Positions 1-5,705 of a stretch of 6,068 nucleotides of DNA are shown in pieces; position 1 is the first letter of the stretch, and each line of letters begins with the position of its first letter. The notes beneath the pieces were generated by a model. The model saw only the letters and a program-made list of their open reading frames with translations, searched no databases and had not been told where the DNA came from. A program made the position numbers and the translations under genes. This DNA is from Paracoccaceae bacterium (GTDB taxonomy: Bacteria > Pseudomonadota > Alphaproteobacteria > Rhodobacterales > Rhodobacteraceae), in the NCBI GenBank assembly GCA_003511785.1, contig DOIS01000295.1, positions 1 through 6,068 of the forward strand, read 5' to 3'.

Positions 1-664
1 GGGCCACCTCGATGATGCGGTCGAACAACTCGTCCATGACGATGGGGCTGACCCCGGCGGTGGGTTCGTCCAGCATCAGCACCTTGGGCTTGGTCATCAG
101 CGCCCGGCCCACGGCGACCTGCTGGCGCTGCCCGCCCGACAGCTCTCCGGCAGCCTGGTAGCGCTTTTCCTTGAGAATCGGGAACAGGTCATAGACCTGC
201 TCCATCGTGCCCGAGATGTCGTCGGTGCGGATGAAGGCGCCCATCTCGAGATTTTCCTGCACCGTCATCGAGGTGAAGATGTTCGAGGTCTGCGGCACGA
301 AGCCCATGCCCTTCTTGACCCGGTCCTGCGGGCTGAGCCCGGTGATGTCCTCGCCATCCAGCCGGACCGAGCCCTGGCGCACGTCGAGCATCCCGAACAC
401 CGCCTTCATCGCGGTCGATTTGCCCGCGCCGTTGGGCCCCACGATCACCGCGATCTCGCCCGGGTTCACCGCCACGGTGCACTCGTGCAGGATGTCGGGC
501 CCCTTGCCATAGCCGCCGGTCATGGTGTCGCCGATCAGGAACGCCTCGGAGGTGTACATTGGCTGCCCGGTGCCGGGGCGGGGGGTCATGGTGCCCACGC
601 CCTTGGTATTGGTGATCGTCCGGTCCTTGTTGCCCCGGTCGTTCTGATAGGGGTTGTCACCCAT
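1..664 (-). CDS. livF: Branched-chain amino acid type ABC transporter ATP-binding protein, LivF-like (partial, C-terminus outside window)
   Basis: This is one of the two cytoplasmic ATPases of a HAAT-family importer; it hydrolyses ATP to drive substrate uptake through LivH/LivM-type permeases. The 221 visible residues include Walker A GPNGAGKST (76-84), a Q-loop Gln at 125 (GFVPQTSN), the ABC signature ELSGGQRQQ (174-182) and Walker B VLMLDEPTAG (195-204). The H-loop and C-terminus lie beyond the left edge. The ATG at 664-662 is preceded by GAGGGAGG (678-671) with a 6-nt spacer, which supports this start. It gives about 40 residues ahead of the usual LivF beginning (near FLIGDTMTGGYGKG), a polar Asn/Thr/Gly/Pro-rich leader; Met26 and Met36 are weaker alternative starts. 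It lies 39 nt downstream of the small secreted-protein gene and is last of the visible operon. LivF is preferred to LivG because of the intact LSGGQ and DEPTAG and the absence of the insertion typical of LivG. The transported substrate cannot be told. Confidence 0.93.
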   Translation of the reverse strand, partial: MGDNPYQNDRGNKDRTITNTKGVGTMTPRPGTGQPMYTSEAFLIGDTMTGGYGKGPDILHECTVAVNPGEIAVIVGPNGAGKSTAMKAVFGMLDVRQGSVRLDGEDITGLSPQDRVKKGMGFVPQTSNIFTSMTVQENLEMGAFIRTDDISGTMEQVYDLFPILKEKRYQAAGELSGGQRQQVAVGRALMTKPKVLMLDEPTAGVSPIVMDELFDRIIEVA

Positions 665-703
665 CGCGGGCCTCCCTCGTGGTTCTTGTGCCGCGCGCGG
701 CGC

Positions 704-1123
704 TCAGACGCCGGTGCATGTGCCCAGGTATTGCATCGGTGTGAGCGTCCGCCCGATCACTGCGTTCTCGCTATGCACCGCGTCGCCGCCGCCGGTGAGC
801 ATCATCGTGGTCGTGCTGACCCCGCCCGAGATGGGCCGCTCGAGAATGGTCAGCGCCCGGTCGCCCGGCACCAGCATGAACTTGCTCAGCGGGTCGCCCC
901 CGATGCGGCTGACCGTGTTCTCCGCGACATTGACGCGGAACCGGATGTTCTCGCCCGCGTCCTGGCATTTGCGGTTGGGGTCGCACACCCAGTCGAAATA
1001 ACATTTCAGGATGATCTCGCGCGCGTTTTCATCCTCGGTCGAGGAGGTCTGCGCGACGCCTGCGGTCGGCGTCAGCATCGCCGCCAGCATTACCGCCGCC
1101 GCCAGGTCCAGCAGGCCCCTCAT
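704..1123 (-). CDS. Small secreted four-cysteine protein of unknown function, embedded in the Liv operon
   Basis: I do not recognise a named family for this 139-residue protein. Residues 1-24 form a Sec-type signal peptide: Arg at position 2, a hydrophobic run of Leu/Ala/Met/Val, and a likely cleavage after GVA (Ala24) before Gln25. No lipobox is seen, so a soluble periplasmic protein is expected. The mature part of about 115 residues has four cysteines: three clustered at 41, 47 and 53 (CYFDWVC, then RKC) and one near the C-terminus at 136. The even number and the export signal suggest disulfides. The rest looks beta-rich, with a Thr/Met/Gly stretch around 103-113. Its ATG (1123-1121) overlaps the livG TGA (1122-1120) in an ATGA arrangement, implying translational coupling, and livF follows after 39 nt. 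This placement suggests a periplasmic accessory of the transporter, but that is inference. Opposite-strand frames over the same bases show no motifs. Confidence 0.8.
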   Translation of the reverse strand: MRGLLDLAAAVMLAAMLTPTAGVAQTSSTEDENAREIILKCYFDWVCDPNRKCQDAGENIRFRVNVAENTVSRIGGDPLSKFMLVPGDRALTILERPISGGVSTTTMMLTGGGDAVHSENAVIGRTLTPMQYLGTCTGV

Positions 1124-1902
1124 GCGCCCACCATGTCCTTGTTCTTCAGCCCGGTGCCCAGATAGGCCTCGATCACCTGATCGTTGGCCTTGATCTCGGC
1201 CAGCGTGCCCTGGGCCAGCACCTTGCCTTCGGCCATGCAGATCACCGGATCGCAGAGCCGTTCGATGAAATCCATGTCGTGCTCGATCACCACGAAGGTA
1301 TAGCCGCGCTCCTGGTTGAGGCGGATGATCGCGTCGCCGATGGTGTTCAGCAGGGTGCGGTTCACGCCCGCGCCGACCTCGTCGAGGAACACGATGCGCG
1401 CGTCCACCATCATGGTGCGGCCCAGTTCCAGCAGTTTCTTCTGCCCGCCCGAGACCTGGCCCGCCTTGTGGTCGGCCAGGTGTTCGATGGTCAGGAACTC
1501 CAGCACCTCGTCGGCCTTGGCCTTCAGCGCGCGTTCCTCGTCGGCGATGCGCTTGCGCCCGAACCAGGTGTTCCAGAGCTTTTCGCCCGACTGGTTGCCG
1601 GGCACCATCATCAGGTTCTCGCGGCAGGTCATCGAGTGGAACTCGTGCGCGATCTGGAAGGTGCGCAGCAGCCCCTTGTGAAACAACTCGTGCGGGGGCA
1701 GGCCGGTGATGTCCTCGCCCGCCATGGTCACGCGTCCGGAGGTCGGTTCAAGAACGCCCGCGATCACGTTGAAAAGAGTGGTTTTTCCCGCGCCGTTCGG
1801 CCCGATCAATCCGGTGATCGACCCCTCGGCGATCTCCAGAGACGCGCCGTCAACGGCGTGAAACCCGCCGAAATGCTTGTGCACGTCCTCGACGACGATC
1901 AT
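1120..1902 (-). CDS. livG: Branched-chain amino acid type ABC transporter ATP-binding protein, LivG-like
   Basis: This is the second cytoplasmic ATPase of the HAAT-type importer, 260 residues from the chosen start, which fits the LivG norm of about 250-260. Walker A GPNGAGKTT is at 34-42, the Q-loop at 83 (RTFQIAHEF), the signature at 150-154 (VSGGQ, with Val for the usual Leu), Walker B IVFLDE at 170-175, and the H-loop His at 208 (VIEHDMDF). The segment between Q-loop and signature holds the extra stretch (about 100-135) characteristic of LivG. After the catalytic Glu the usual PxAG reads VGAG. The ATG at 1902 was chosen because AGGGGGG (1914-1908) sits 5 nt upstream and the protein then starts directly on the canonical first strand (MIVVEDVHKHFGG). 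In-frame upstream ATGs at 1938, 1977 and 2013 have no good ribosome binding site, and the last lies beyond the stem-loop at 1983-2007. The stop overlaps the next gene by 4 nt. Confidence 0.95.
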   Translation of the reverse strand: MIVVEDVHKHFGGFHAVDGASLEIAEGSITGLIGPNGAGKTTLFNVIAGVLEPTSGRVTMAGEDITGLPPHELFHKGLLRTFQIAHEFHSMTCRENLMMVPGNQSGEKLWNTWFGRKRIADEERALKAKADEVLEFLTIEHLADHKAGQVSGGQKKLLELGRTMMVDARIVFLDEVGAGVNRTLLNTIGDAIIRLNQERGYTFVVIEHDMDFIERLCDPVICMAEGKVLAQGTLAEIKANDQVIEAYLGTGLKNKDMVGA

Positions 1903-1907
1903 GGCAT

Positions 1908-1914
1908 CCCCCCT
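1908..1914 (-). promoter_or_regulatory. Ribosome binding site deciding the livG start
   Basis: On the minus strand AGGGGGG lies 5 nt before the ATG at 1902. The frame is open upstream as far as 2013, so this site is the main reason to prefer the short 260-residue LivG over a form with up to 37 extra residues. The other candidate ATGs (1938, 1977, 2013) have no comparable purine-rich motif. Confidence 0.7.
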
Positions 1915-1982
1915 GCTGACCGCGTTTCCCTGCGACATTCTGTCAATGAGTCGCTTGTTGGGCGCGGCTTGTGTCATCGAAA

Positions 1983-2007
1983 CAGCCCGGGCGCAAGGCC
2001 CGGGCTG
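1983..2007 (-). promoter_or_regulatory. Perfect GC-rich stem-loop between the binding-protein gene and livG
   Basis: CAGCCCGGGC (1983-1992) and GCCCGGGCTG (1998-2007) are perfect inverse complements around a 5-nt loop, giving a 10-bp stem that is almost all G-C. In the direction of transcription it begins 24 nt after the binding-protein stop and is followed by only three Ts (TTTCGATG), so it resembles a leaky terminator or a 3'-end protecting stem more than a full terminator. Such elements after the first gene of binding-protein-dependent transporters are known to leave the binding protein in excess over ATPases and permeases. That role is inferred here from position. Confidence 0.7.
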
Positions 2008-2031
2008 CTCCATGGCCCTGTCAGGCGCCGA

Positions 2032-3213
2032 TCAACGGTATTTCACCGTGGTGATCTTGCCGCCGTCGAACACGATCTGGCGATAGTTGCCGGCGCTCTC
2101 GCCGCCACCGATCAGCTCGACCGCGGTTGCACCGACATAGTCGATCTCGCCGCCGCTCTTGATGATCTCCAGCGCCTTGGACAACTCGCCCGGATAGATC
2201 TTCTCGCCCGGCTCGTTGGCCACGTCCATTATGTGGTCCTTGTAGTCGGCCGACTCGGTCGATCCCGCCTTCTGCATGGCCAGCATCATCAGCGCCGCCG
2301 CGTCATAGGATTCCGGCGTGAAGGGCGAGGTGGCGTCGAACGCGTCGCCCACGAGTTCCTCGAGGGCCGCCACGCCGGGGCTGTCGGTGCCAGGGTGCTG
2401 GCCGGTCGAGCCGTCGAGCTCGTCGCCGAAGTTCTCCTCGAGCGAGGTCGAGATCATCCCGTCGGGGAAGTGGAAGGTGTCGAACGCGCCGGCGTCCAGC
2501 GCCGAGCGAACGACGCCCGCGCCGCCCTGGTCGGCGTAACCGGCCACGACCAGACGTTCGCCGCCAGCCGAGGCCAGGGCGCCGACTTCGGCCGAGTAGT
2601 CGGCCTTGCCGTCCTCATGCGCGGCCGAGATGGTCACGGTGCCGCCGGCCTCCTCGAAGGCAGCCTGGAAGCTGTCGGCCAGGCCCTTGCCATAGTCGTT
2701 GTTGGTATAGGTGAGCGCGACCTCGTTGATGCCCTCTTCCATCAGAATCTCGGTCATCACCACGCCCTGGCGTGCGTCCGACGGTGCGGTGCGGAAGAAC
2801 AACCCGTTATCCTCGGCATTCGACAAGGCCGGCGAGGTGGCCGAGGGCGAGATCATCACGATGCCGTTGGGCACGGCCACGTTGGACAGGATCGCGCCGG
2901 TCACGCCCGAGCAATCCGCGCCGACGATGCCCTTGATCCCGTCCGAGGTGATCAGGCGCTCGGCGGCGGCGGTGGCCGCGCCCGCGTCGATGCAGGTCGA
3001 GTCCGCGCGCACCGGCGTGACCTTGGCCCCGTCCAGCAACATGCCGCTGTCGGTGACTTCCTGCATCGCCAGTTCGGCGCCTGCGGCCATCGAGGGGGTC
3101 AGAGATTCGATGGGCCCGGTGAAGCCCAGGATCACGCCGATCTTGACTTCGCTGGCCTGGGCCGCGCCCGCCACGAGTGCCGTGGCCGCGGTGGCCATAA
3201 GCAGTTTCTTCAT
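2032..3213 (-). CDS. Periplasmic substrate-binding protein of a branched-chain amino acid type (HAAT) ABC transporter
   Basis: This 393-residue type I periplasmic binding protein (Peripla_BP_6, LivJ/LivK relative) captures the ligand and delivers it to the membrane permeases. Residues 1-20 are a signal peptide (MKKLLMATAATALVAGAAQA) with AQA cleavage before Ser21; the mature protein opens with the typical first strand VKIGVILGFTGP. Cys74 (DSTCIDAG) and Cys101 (GADCSGVTG) match the conserved disulfide region of LivJ-like proteins. Other family landmarks are SPSATSPALS (122-131), FRTAPSDARQG (140-150) and TYTNNDYGKG (168-177). The mature chain is rich in Asp/Glu. The ATG at 3213 has AAGGGAG (3227-3221) 7 nt upstream; the same frame stays open to 3621, but that extension is Arg-rich and antisense to the dehydrogenase gene, so it is not coding. 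It is the first gene of the operon, 129 nt ahead of livG. The ligand is unproven: leucine, isoleucine or valine, another amino acid, or an amide are all possible. LivJ/LivK is the nearest label. Confidence 0.93.
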   Translation of the reverse strand: MKKLLMATAATALVAGAAQASEVKIGVILGFTGPIESLTPSMAAGAELAMQEVTDSGMLLDGAKVTPVRADSTCIDAGAATAAAERLITSDGIKGIVGADCSGVTGAILSNVAVPNGIVMISPSATSPALSNAEDNGLFFRTAPSDARQGVVMTEILMEEGINEVALTYTNNDYGKGLADSFQAAFEEAGGTVTISAAHEDGKADYSAEVGALASAGGERLVVAGYADQGGAGVVRSALDAGAFDTFHFPDGMISTSLEENFGDELDGSTGQHPGTDSPGVAALEELVGDAFDATSPFTPESYDAAALMMLAMQKAGSTESADYKDHIMDVANEPGEKIYPGELSKALEIIKSGGEIDYVGATAVELIGGGESAGNYRQIVFDGGKITTVKYR

Positions 3214-3296
3214 GTTTATACTCCCTTGTTGGAACGTCTTGTTCGGCCCCGACCCTAGGCAAGCCCCGTGCAAAAGAAAAGTCCCCATGACTGGGT

Positions 3297-3324
3297 AAGC
3301 GCGCGGGCCGCGTGCGCGGCGCTT
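3297..3324. repeat. GC-rich imperfect inverted repeat in the divergent intergenic region
   Basis: AAGCGC (3297-3302) and GCGCTT (3319-3324) are inverse complements, and the pairing extends inward by about 3 bp if one G is bulged. It lies in the 167-nt gap (3214-3380) between the divergently transcribed binding-protein gene and the dehydrogenase pseudogene. It could be an operator-like dyad or a chance product of GC-rich sequence; it sits about 85 nt upstream of the binding-protein start. I could not assign a convincing -35/-10 pair for either gene in this gap. Confidence 0.3.
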
Positions 3325-3380
3325 GCGGATCGCCGGGCATTGCCTACCTTTGGGAAAGCTTGACGTACGAAAGGCTCGCC

Positions 3381-4448
3381 ATGCCCCGCCTCGTCCCGAT
3401 GATCCTTGTGCTGCTCTGCAGTGTCGCGCCGCTCTCCGCCCAGACCCTCGACAGTGCCGCCGGGCCGGTCCGGGTCGAGAAGGTGCTGGGCGGTCTCGGC
3501 ACGCCCTGGGGGTTCGATTTCCTGCCCGGCGGCGGCTTTCTCGTGACCGAGCGCGACGGGCGCCTCCTGCACGTGGCGAACGGCGCGGCGCAGGAGGTGT
3601 CCGGCGTGCCGCGCGTTGCAACCGCGGGGCAGGGCGGGTTGCTCGACGTGATGGTGCCGCGAGATTTCGCGCAAAGCCGCGAGGTGTTCCTCACCTTCGC
3701 CCGGCGCGACCGGGGCGGCACCCATACCGCGCTGGCCTCGGGCCGGCTCAGCGACGACGGCCGCCGCCTGACCGGCACCCGCATCCTGTTCCAGGCCGGC
3801 CCGCCGGCCTCGGGCGGGCGGCATTTCGGCTCCCGCGTGGTCGAGGCGCCGGACGGCAAGCATTTCATCACCATCGGCGAGCGCGGCGACCGCCCCTCGG
3901 CCTAGGATCGCGGCAGCCATAACGGCACCGTCGTGCGGCTGAACCGCGACGGCTCGGTGCCCGCCGACAACCCCTTCGTGGGCCGGCAGGGCATCCGCCC
4001 CGAGATCTGGTCCTATGGCCACCGCAACCCGCAAGGGGCCGCGCTGGACGCGCGCGGCGGGGACGAGGTCAACCGGGTCGAGAAGGGCGTGAATTACGGC
4101 TGGCCGGTGATCTCCTACGGCACGCATTACTCGGGCGCCAAGATCGGCGTGGGCACCCACAAGGAGGGAATGGCGCAGCCGGAATTCTATTGGGACCCCT
4201 CCATCGCGCCCGCCGGGATGGCGATCTATTCGGGCAAGCTCTGGCCCGAGTGGCGCGGCGACTTCTTCGCGGGCTCGCTGAAATTCGGGATGATCTCGCG
4301 CCCGACCGGCACCCCCCTGCGCGAGGCCGAGCGCCTGCAAGGCCCCGAGACCGCCCGCGTGCGCGCCGTGGCCGAGGCGCCCGACGGCTCGATCTGGTTC
4401 GCCTCGGAAGGGCAGGGCGCCATCTACCGGATGACGCCCGGCGGCTAG
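3381..4448 (+). pseudogene. PQQ-dependent aldose sugar dehydrogenase (YliI/Asd type), interrupted by an in-frame TAG and an internal deletion
   Basis: An intact relative would be a periplasmic, PQQ-dependent six-bladed beta-propeller that oxidises aldose sugars. The frame spans 355 codons before the final TAG (E. coli YliI is slightly longer). Residues 1-20 form a signal peptide ending PLSA before Gln21; GAAAGG (3369-3374) precedes the ATG. Family landmarks are GQGGLLDV (83-90), the catalytic-region His148 in GGRHFGSR, GERGDRPSA (166-174), IRPEIWSYGHRNPQG (205-219), RGGDEVNR (225-232), NYGWPVISYGTHYSG (238-252) and SIWFASEGQGAIYR (337-350). Codon 175 (3903-3905) is TAG; relatives have Gln here (T/S-A-Q-D), so one CAG-to-TAG change explains it. 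After LDA (222-224) the sequence jumps straight to RGGDE, leaving out about 12 residues, including the E-H-G part of the EHGPRGGDE motif that lies at the PQQ/calcium site. The frame is otherwise clean on both sides with normal high-GC codon use, so decay is probably recent. A recoded functional gene is unlikely. Confidence 0.88.
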
Positions 4449-4495
4449 GGGCAGTTAAAGGACGGGTTTTCCCACCGGCCCGACGCCCGCGTGGC

Positions 4496-4512
4496 GTGGG
4501 TTTTCAACCCAC
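4496..4512. terminator. Small stem-loop between convergent genes, possible bidirectional terminator
   Basis: GTGGGTT (4496-4502) and AACCCAC (4506-4512) form a perfect 7-bp stem with a 3-nt loop. An outer pairing of GGACGG (4460-4465) with CCGTCC (4512-4517) is possible as an alternative larger fold. The site lies between the stop of the dehydrogenase pseudogene (4448, plus strand) and the stop of the regulator gene (4521, minus strand), the expected place for a shared terminator. Neither strand has a clear T-run after the stem, so termination would be weak or Rho-assisted. It could also be a copy of a dispersed palindromic repeat. Confidence 0.45.
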
Positions 4513-4520
4513 CGTCCCGC

Positions 4521-5558
4521 TTATACCGACAGCCGCGCCAAATGGCTGCCGCGCTCGCGATAGGGGGTGGTATCGTAATGCGCGCGGTAGCATTTCGAGA
4601 AATGCGAGGGCGAGGCGAAGCCGCAGGCCAGCGCCACGTTGATCACGCTCATATCGGTCTGCATCAACAAATTGCGCGCCTTTAGCAAACGCAGGCCCAT
4701 ATAATAACGTTTGGGCGAGCGGTTTAAATAACGGCGAAACAGACGTTCCAGCTGTCGGGTGGACATGCCCACATCGCGCGCCAAAACAGAGGGGCTGACA
4801 GGGTCTTCAATGTTACCCTCCATCCGCCTGATAACATTTGATAATTTTGGATGTCGCACGCCGATCCGGCTGGGAATGGACAGGCGCTGAATATCCTGAT
4901 CGGTGCGGATCGCGCTGTAAATCATCAAATCGGCCACCGCATTTGCCAATTCCTCGCCGTGATCATTGGCAATCAGTTTCAGCATCAGATCCAGCGAAGA
5001 TGTGCCACCGGCCGTGCTAAAACGCGCCCCGTCCAGCACAAATACCGATTTTGTCAGGCTGATTTCGGGGAATTCTTCGGTAAAGCTATCATGGTTTTCC
5101 CAATGAATCGTGGCCGTTTTACCTTGTAGCAATCCGGCCTTGGCCAATGTGTAGGCGCCCGTGCAAAGCCCGCCAATCTTAACCCCGCGCCGTGCCTCTC
5201 GCCGCAGCCAGTTCAGCAGTTTTGGGCTGCTATATTTCTGCACATTCAGACCGGCGCAAACCAAAATAATATCATCGCGTGACAGCTCGAAAAAACTGCC
5301 ATCAACCACCAATTGTGCCCCCGTCGAGCTAACCGTGCTTTCACCGGTTTCACTGATAATCTGCCATTCATACAATGGCTTGCCCGACATCCGGTTTGCA
5401 ATTCGCAAGGCCTCGAGTGCTGCCGTGCAGCTAAGCAAAGTGAATTCCTCAAGCAGAAAAAATACAAACCGGCGCGCGGTTTTCTCTTGATCGCAAGGGG
5501 CTATAATCTGACGGGTTTCATCCATTCGCATACTTTCAAGAAAGCGGTGTAATTTCAC
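4521..5558 (-). CDS. GlxA-family transcriptional regulator (DJ-1/PfpI-like domain plus AraC-type DNA-binding domain)
   Basis: This 345-residue protein is a cytoplasmic one-component regulator. Residues about 28-215 form a DJ-1/PfpI (glutamine amidotransferase-like) fold, with FVFFLLEEFTLLSCTAALEALR at its start (31-52) and Cys132 in the elbow-like motif GGLCTGAYTLAKAGLL; His152 follows in TIHWEN. In this family the domain usually serves as a sensor rather than an enzyme. The linker RLSIPSRIGVRHPKL (225-239) is typical of GlxA/GbdR/CdhR/ArgR relatives. The AraC domain has two helix-turn-helix units, about 258-278 (VLARDVGMSTRQLERLFRRY) and 303-325 (VINVALACGFASPSHFSKCY). Regulators of this type often control choline, betaine, carnitine or arginine use, but no such genes are in the window, so the ligand is unknown. 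Start choice among Met1, Met10 and Met12 is uncertain: none has a strong ribosome binding site. The gene is divergent from the DAHP synthase and has clearly lower GC than the genes to its left. Confidence 0.93.
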   Translation of the reverse strand: MKLHRFLESMRMDETRQIIAPCDQEKTARRFVFFLLEEFTLLSCTAALEALRIANRMSGKPLYEWQIISETGESTVSSTGAQLVVDGSFFELSRDDIILVCAGLNVQKYSSPKLLNWLRREARRGVKIGGLCTGAYTLAKAGLLQGKTATIHWENHDSFTEEFPEISLTKSVFVLDGARFSTAGGTSSLDLMLKLIANDHGEELANAVADLMIYSAIRTDQDIQRLSIPSRIGVRHPKLSNVIRRMEGNIEDPVSPSVLARDVGMSTRQLERLFRRYLNRSPKRYYMGLRLLKARNLLMQTDMSVINVALACGFASPSHFSKCYRAHYDTTPYRERGSHLARLSV

Positions 5559-5581
5559 GCAGAGCAGGTTTTTAGCGCCCG

Positions 5582-5610
5582 TTCAAGCAAATACCTTTGC
5601 CCCGGATAAT
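5582..5610 (+). promoter_or_regulatory. Possible plus-strand promoter for the DAHP synthase gene
   Basis: TTCAAG (5582-5587), a 17-nt spacer and GATAAT (5605-5610) resemble a sigma70-type promoter. A transcript from here would have a leader of about 90 nt. Its -10 overlaps the -10 of the minus-strand promoter at 5606-5633, so both could not be occupied at once. The -35 match is weak. Another TTGACT at 5678-5683 has no matching -10 before the gene. Confidence 0.25.
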
Positions 5611-5633
5611 ATTCTTCTGCCGGCCTGTTTCAA
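5606..5633 (-). promoter_or_regulatory. Sigma70-like promoter for the GlxA-family regulator
   Basis: Read on the minus strand, TTGAAA (5633-5628), a 16-nt spacer and TATTAT (5611-5606) each match the -35 and -10 consensus in five of six positions. Transcription would start near 5599, giving a leader of about 40 nt before the ATG at 5558. It lies in the 147-nt gap shared with the divergent DAHP synthase gene. Confidence 0.55.
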
Positions 5634-5705
5634 TATCTGCTGTTACACGGGCCGGATTTATGCTTATAGGGTGGTTCTTGACTTGATTTATCCGGAGCAA
5701 AAACG

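Noticed and set aside
485..1165. Plus-strand open frame of 226 codons across livF and the small secreted-protein gene
   Set aside because: It overlaps two genes supported by motifs or signal peptide and ribosome binding sites, and its translation has no recognisable features.
1279..3258. Plus-strand open frame of 659 codons
   Set aside because: It lies antisense to livG and the binding-protein gene, both of which show full family motifs. Its translation is His/Arg/Gly-rich without recognisable domains, the usual shadow in GC-rich DNA.
3214..3621. N-terminal extension of the binding-protein frame
   Set aside because: The extension is Arg/Pro-rich and antisense to another gene, while the ATG at 3213 has a ribosome binding site and begins a textbook signal peptide.
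3903..3905. TAG as a recoded residue (pyrrolysine or programmed read-through)
   Set aside because: The family has an ordinary Gln here, the gene also ends with TAG, and a second lesion is present; no recoding structure stands out nearby.
3255..4340. Minus-strand open frame of 361 codons over the dehydrogenase
   Set aside because: The plus strand shows clear dehydrogenase motifs throughout; the antisense translation is Ala/Arg/Gly/His-rich and matches nothing I know.
3933..4448. Separate gene starting at the GTG at 3933
   Set aside because: It continues the dehydrogenase frame exactly after the TAG; the GTG corresponds to an internal Val of the propeller and lacks a ribosome binding site or signal peptide.
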